This document shows, in pieces, positions 6,426-9,351 of a stretch of 9,351 bases of DNA; position 1 is the stretch's first letter; the number at the start of each line of letters is the position of its first letter. Made by a program: the position numbers and the translations under genes. Location of the stretch: assembly GCA_934700265.1 (NCBI GenBank), contig CAKUXH010000041.1, positions 1-9,351 of the forward strand, in the 5' to 3' direction. This DNA is from an uncultured Opitutales bacterium. Its GTDB lineage: Bacteria; Verrucomicrobiota; Verrucomicrobiia; Opitutales; UBA9783. The notes under the pieces are model-generated. The model did not search any database and was not told where the DNA came from. It worked only from the letters and a program-made list of their open reading frames with translations.

Positions 6426-7535
6426 TTATTTACAAATATATTCTAACTCTGTTTCCGTTAAATACGGCGACATTGGCAAACTGAAGACCGTACAAGCAGC
6501 TTGTTCACTTACAGCCATAGCTTTTGCATGAGGGAAATGTTTGTAAGCGGTTTGTAAGTGTAATGGTTTCGGGTAATAAATATTCGTTGGAATTTCACGA
6601 CTTTTAAATTCTTCCATTGCAACTGTCCGCGCTTCAAATGTATTGGTTTGCAAGGTATACTGAGCCCAAACACAGGTATCATCTTCAGGAATAATAGGTG
6701 TTTTATAACGGTTTTCAAAAGCTTGATTATAATGTTTAGCTATTTTGTTCCTTAAAATAATCTCATTGGGGAATAATTTTAATTTTTCTATCAAAATAGC
6801 CGCTTGTATGGTATCTAAACGGCTATTTTGCCCAACCCGAATGTTATCATATTTTTCTGAACCTTTACCGTGGATATGCAAACTTTGAATTAATAAAGCG
6901 ATTTCATCATTGTTTGTGAAAATCGCACCACCGTCGCCATAACACCCCAGTGGTTTTGCTGGGAAAAAGCTTGTTGTAGAGATGATACAATCTTTACAAG
7001 AACATACGTAGTGGCCCTTGTGGGTTGCACCAAAACCTTGTGCAGAGTCAGCTACGACCCATAAATTATTCTCTCTAGCAACCTCATTAATCGCTGTGTA
7101 ATCAGCGGCTAATCCAAATAAATCAACAGCGATTATCCCAGCAAGTTTCAGGGACTGCTTTTTGGCTTCAAGGATGGCTGCTTTTAAACTATCGGCATCT
7201 AAATTGTAGGTGTTTTTATTTATGTCGACGAAATAGGGCACACCTCCGCAATAAGCTACAGCTTCTGCCGTTGCAGCAAACGTAAAACTAGGGACAAAAA
7301 CAACTTCATTAGCTTGCAAATTTAATGCCTTTAACGCTAGAACAAGTGCATCGGTACCATTCCCACAGGTAATTGCGTGTTTTACACCTAAAAATTTTTG
7401 TAAATCTTGCTTAAACTGTCTTACTTCTGGGCCACTGACATATTGACCATGATCCAAAACGTTATGAACGATTCGATCAAAAGTTTCTTTATGTAATTGA
7501 TACTGACGATCTAAATTAATAAAAGGTATTTTCAT
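6426..7535 (-). CDS. wbpE: WbpE-type PLP-dependent 3-keto-sugar aminotransferase (DegT/DnrJ/EryC1)
   Basis: A 369-residue DegT/DnrJ/EryC1/StrS aminotransferase, full length for the family. It starts IPFINLDRQY and has GQYVSGPEV (30-38) and CGNGTDALVLAL (57-68), where the phosphate of PLP binds. VADSAQGFGA (161-170) supplies the Asp163 that pairs with the pyridine nitrogen. SFFPAKPLGCYGDGGA (189-204) contains the Schiff-base lysine Lys194. This last motif is close to that of WbpE, which transfers an amino group from glutamate to C3 of the 3-keto uronic acid made by WbpB. An unusual cysteine cluster (VCSCKDC, 177-183) precedes the lysine strand. The ATG overlaps the wbpD stop by 4 bp. The end, ATTTGTAAATAA, resembles the repeated junction sequence found at other gene ends here. 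Confidence 0.9.
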   Translation of the reverse strand: MKIPFINLDRQYQLHKETFDRIVHNVLDHGQYVSGPEVRQFKQDLQKFLGVKHAITCGNGTDALVLALKALNLQANEVVFVPSFTFAATAEAVAYCGGVPYFVDINKNTYNLDADSLKAAILEAKKQSLKLAGIIAVDLFGLAADYTAINEVARENNLWVVADSAQGFGATHKGHYVCSCKDCIISTTSFFPAKPLGCYGDGGAIFTNNDEIALLIQSLHIHGKGSEKYDNIRVGQNSRLDTIQAAILIEKLKLFPNEIILRNKIAKHYNQAFENRYKTPIIPEDDTCVWAQYTLQTNTFEARTVAMEEFKSREIPTNIYYPKPLHLQTAYKHFPHAKAMAVSEQAACTVFSLPMSPYLTETELEYICK

Positions 7536-8095
7536 GATATTTTTTCTAGTTTATTATTTTTTAGTGTATATTTAGATGCGCAACGATGGCAACAATAAGT
7601 TGAATCAAGTTTTTCTCCACATTGGCATCGCCATCCAATAAAACGTGCAGGGTTCCCTACAACACACGCAAAAGCTGGGATATCCTTAACGACAACCGTT
7701 CCTGCTCCAATAAAACAATGTTCTCTCAGAGTTACGCCACAAACGATCGTTGCATTAGCCCCTATTGTAGCTCCTTTTTTTATTATTGTTTTTAAAAATT
7801 CATTTCTCCGATCTACGGTAGCGCGAGGATTATATACGTTTGTAAATACACAAGAAGGACCACAAAAAACCCCATCCTCCAATTCAATACCTTTGTATAG
7901 GGAAACATTATTCTGAATTTTACAATCATTTCCAACAATAACATCTGGACCTATCATAACATTTTGACCAATGGTACAATTTTTGCCTATTTTTACACCT
8001 GGTAAGATATGAGAAAAATGCCAAATTTTTGTTCCTTCTCCAATAGAACATCCTTCGTCTACATAAGAACTTTCATGGACAAAAAAATTATTCAC
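7532..8095 (-). CDS. wbpD: WbpD-type UDP-GlcNAc3NA 3-N-acetyltransferase (left-handed beta-helix)
   Basis: A 187-residue protein built of hexapeptide repeats (about residues 10-152, e.g. VKIGKN, CTIGQN, VMIGPD, ATIGAN, CFIGAG), the left-handed beta-helix acyltransferase fold that works as a trimer. The segment VFTNVYNPRA (83-92) matches the conserved loop of WbpD/WlbB enzymes, which acetylate the 3-amino group of UDP-2-acetamido-3-amino-glucuronic acid from acetyl-CoA. The C-terminus has Cys157, Cys159, Cys168, Cys169 and Cys172 (RCQCGEKL, then CCHRC), a small zinc-ribbon-like tail that is common in this family. The start is GTG at 8095, supported by an AAAGGA ribosome site 7 bases upstream and by the 8-bp overlap with wbpB. 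The stop overlaps the wbpE start in ATGA. Confidence 0.9.
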   Translation of the reverse strand: MNNFFVHESSYVDEGCSIGEGTKIWHFSHILPGVKIGKNCTIGQNVMIGPDVIVGNDCKIQNNVSLYKGIELEDGVFCGPSCVFTNVYNPRATVDRRNEFLKTIIKKGATIGANATIVCGVTLREHCFIGAGTVVVKDIPAFACVVGNPARFIGWRCQCGEKLDSTYCCHRCASKYTLKNNKLEKIS

Positions 8096-9047
8096 TATTT
8101 AATCCTTTCTGTGCAAGTTGTAACATACGTACAACAGCCATACCTTCATTGATATTTGTTCTAGGTTGTTGACGATTCTTGATACAATTCATAAAATGCT
8201 GACATTCTGCTTTTAGAGGTTCTATAGGATCAAGTACGATCAATTCAGGTTCAGCTTTTTCCGTAACAATGTTCTTGCCGTTACGAGAATAATTATGTTT
8301 ATAAAATTTTAATTTTTGTTCCAAAGGTAAGGTATCATCAAAAACAAGCATTCCCTTGTTCCCTCCGACAATTAGTTTTTGTTCTTTAAAAGGATGCACC
8401 CAAGAAACACAAACTTCTGCATGCACACCGGATTCAAATTCCATAGTAACATCGACCCGATCTGCAATGTCATCGTTGAATAGATACTGACCGTGTGATT
8501 GTATCGTTTTTATTGGAGAATTCGCTATGCTATGAACAACGGAAAAATCATGTGGAGCAAAACTCCATAAAACATTTTCCTCATGTCGAATTTTCCCCAT
8601 ATTGAAACGATGAGAACGAATGTATTTCAAATTACCTAGGACACCAGATTTTAACAATTCTTTGATTTTTACCACTGCAGGATGATACTGCAGTAGATGC
8701 CCCACCAGAAGAATTTGCGAGGAAGCTTTTAGGGCATTCTTTATCTGTGATCCCTCTTCTTCGGTAAGGGCCAAAGGTTTTTCAACATAAACATCTTTGC
8801 CAGCTTTTATGGCCTCACAACACAACTGAGCATGTAGAACAGCTGGTACAGCCAAAACAACACCATGTACTGTTTTATCCTTTAAAATCTCTAGCCACGT
8901 CTTTGATGGCACGCTATACTGTTCCGAAAACTTCTTGGCAACCGCCTCCACAGGATCACATACAGCAGCTAATACCCCCAACTCGTAAAAATTCCTTACA
9001 AGATTTTTTCCCCAATATCCACAACCAACAACAGCAATATTTTTCAT
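8088..9047 (-). CDS. wbpB: WbpB-type UDP-GlcNAcA 3-dehydrogenase (Gfo/Idh/MocA family)
   Basis: A complete 319-residue Gfo/Idh/MocA oxidoreductase. The N-terminus carries the Rossmann motif GCGYWGKN (residues 8-15). The family signature VEKPLAL is at 88-94, with Lys90 the expected catalytic/NAD-contacting lysine. GHLLQYHPA (116-124) and SFAPHDFSV (162-170), with His166 and Asp167, match the substrate-side motifs of the WbpB/WlbA branch. The enzyme oxidises C3 of UDP-N-acetylglucosaminuronic acid to the 3-keto sugar, which the aminotransferase encoded two genes later then aminates. The ATG at 9047 follows the dehydrogenase stop by 2 bases and has an AAGG ribosome site at a good distance. The gene overlaps the next one by 8 bp. 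Family assignment is firm; the exact substrate is inferred from the neighbouring wbpA, wbpD and wbpE genes. Confidence 0.9.
   Translation of the reverse strand: MKNIAVVGCGYWGKNLVRNFYELGVLAAVCDPVEAVAKKFSEQYSVPSKTWLEILKDKTVHGVVLAVPAVLHAQLCCEAIKAGKDVYVEKPLALTEEEGSQIKNALKASSQILLVGHLLQYHPAVVKIKELLKSGVLGNLKYIRSHRFNMGKIRHEENVLWSFAPHDFSVVHSIANSPIKTIQSHGQYLFNDDIADRVDVTMEFESGVHAEVCVSWVHPFKEQKLIVGGNKGMLVFDDTLPLEQKLKFYKHNYSRNGKNIVTEKAEPELIVLDPIEPLKAECQHFMNCIKNRQQPRTNINEGMAVVRMLQLAQKGLNSE
8103..8108 (-). promoter_or_regulatory. Ribosome binding site deciding the GTG start of wbpD
   Basis: AAAGGA lies within the last codons of wbpB, 7 bases before the GTG at 8095. It supports GTG as the start in the absence of a nearby in-frame ATG. 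Confidence 0.65.
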
Positions 9048-9049
9048 TT

Positions 9050-9351
9050 TTATGCCTTTATAACTTTACAGTTTGTTGCATATTGATGCATACAATTGCG
9101 AGTATCTACAATGCTTCTTGCATTTTCAGCAATCATTTCATACGGCACATCTTTATGTAATGTAAGCATTAAACAAACGTCATAATCCCCAATAGCATCT
9201 GATGTTAAATTGATACATTGCTTGCCACACAAATGAGAGAAGCAACGAGAATTTGGAATTTCTGGCACGAAAGGATCATAGTAGTCAATTTCTACGCCCA
9301 AGCGCTGCAATCGCTCGATAATTGGGAATGCAGGAGATTCACGCAAGTCGC
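9050..9351 (-). CDS. wbpA: UDP-N-acetylglucosamine 6-dehydrogenase, WbpA type, C-terminal end only
   Basis: Only the last 100 codons are in the window; the frame is open through the right edge, so the TTG at 9346 is an internal leucine codon and not a start. Visible are DLRESPAFPIIERL, then YYDPFVPEIP and near the end ARSIVDTRN. These are the hallmarks of the C-terminal UDP-binding domain of UDP-sugar dehydrogenases, and the RESPA and VDTRN pattern fits the WbpA branch. The family oxidises C6 of UDP-GlcNAc to the uronic acid with two NAD+ in the cytoplasm. It is followed after 2 bases by a WbpB homologue, which is the next enzyme in the diacetamido-uronic acid route. The catalytic cysteine and the NAD-binding domain lie outside the window, so WecC- or TviB-like alternatives cannot be fully excluded. 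Confidence 0.85.
   Translation of the reverse strand, partial: DLRESPAFPIIERLQRLGVEIDYYDPFVPEIPNSRCFSHLCGKQCINLTSDAIGDYDVCLMLTLHKDVPYEMIAENARSIVDTRNCMHQYATNCKVIKA

Noticed and set aside
6509..6718. Second minus-strand frame inside wbpE
   Set aside because: Shadow frame of the aminotransferase C-terminus, which is intact in its own frame.
8674..8693. ACTGCAG repeated twice with a 6-base spacer, possible operator
   Set aside because: It is inside the wbpB coding region, far from any gene start, and short enough to be chance.
8903..9160. Plus-strand open frame across the wbpB start and the wbpA end
   Set aside because: It is antisense to two clearly coding regions, has low-complexity composition and no convincing ribosome site.
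9344..9346. TTG as start of a separate 98-residue gene at the right edge
   Set aside because: The frame continues upstream with Asp before LRESPA, the usual family sequence, so the codon is internal to a truncated dehydrogenase gene.

Overview
The window is a dense, one-directional polysaccharide biosynthesis operon. It is almost certainly part of an O-antigen/LPS or capsule locus of an AT-rich Gram-negative bacterium. All twelve genes read on the minus strand, from the right end of the window to the left, with overlaps or gaps of a few bases. I see no tRNA, rRNA, insertion sequence, CRISPR array, internal promoter or convincing terminator. I cannot name the organism: the gene set is widespread and transferable, and only the low GC content and the tight translational coupling are visible.

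The right half (about 9351 to 4694) makes a nucleotide sugar. It holds the C-terminal end of a UDP-N-acetylglucosamine 6-dehydrogenase (WbpA type), then WbpB, WbpD and WbpE homologues, a formyltransferase-fold protein and a WbpI-type 2-epimerase. Together A, B, E, D and I are the known route from UDP-GlcNAc to UDP-2,3-diacetamido-2,3-dideoxy-D-mannuronic acid (UDP-ManNAc3NAcA). The formyltransferase is an extra, and its reading frame is damaged or unusually started at the 5' end.

The left half (4697 to 1) uses and decorates sugars. It holds a GT4-like glycosyltransferase, a PIG-L/LmbE-type deacetylase, a GNAT acetyltransferase, a WbqC-family protein, a second GT4-like glycosyltransferase, and the first 195 codons of a multi-pass membrane protein that runs off the left edge. 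That last gene is open across all of positions 585 to 1 and may be a polymerase, flippase or similar O-unit handling protein. Base composition drops from roughly 40% GC in sampled wbp lines to below 30% in the membrane gene.

The most unusual structure is at the gene junctions. Two unrelated genes end, and two others begin, in an identical 23-bp sequence (1719-1741 and 3438-3460) that carries a Shine-Dalgarno, the stop codon and the overlapping start codon. The two copies bracket exactly the deacetylase-GNAT-WbqC block, so recombination between them would remove those three genes and leave a perfect junction. Degenerate versions occur at further junctions, suggesting that the operon has been assembled or reshuffled at its coupled stop/start sites.
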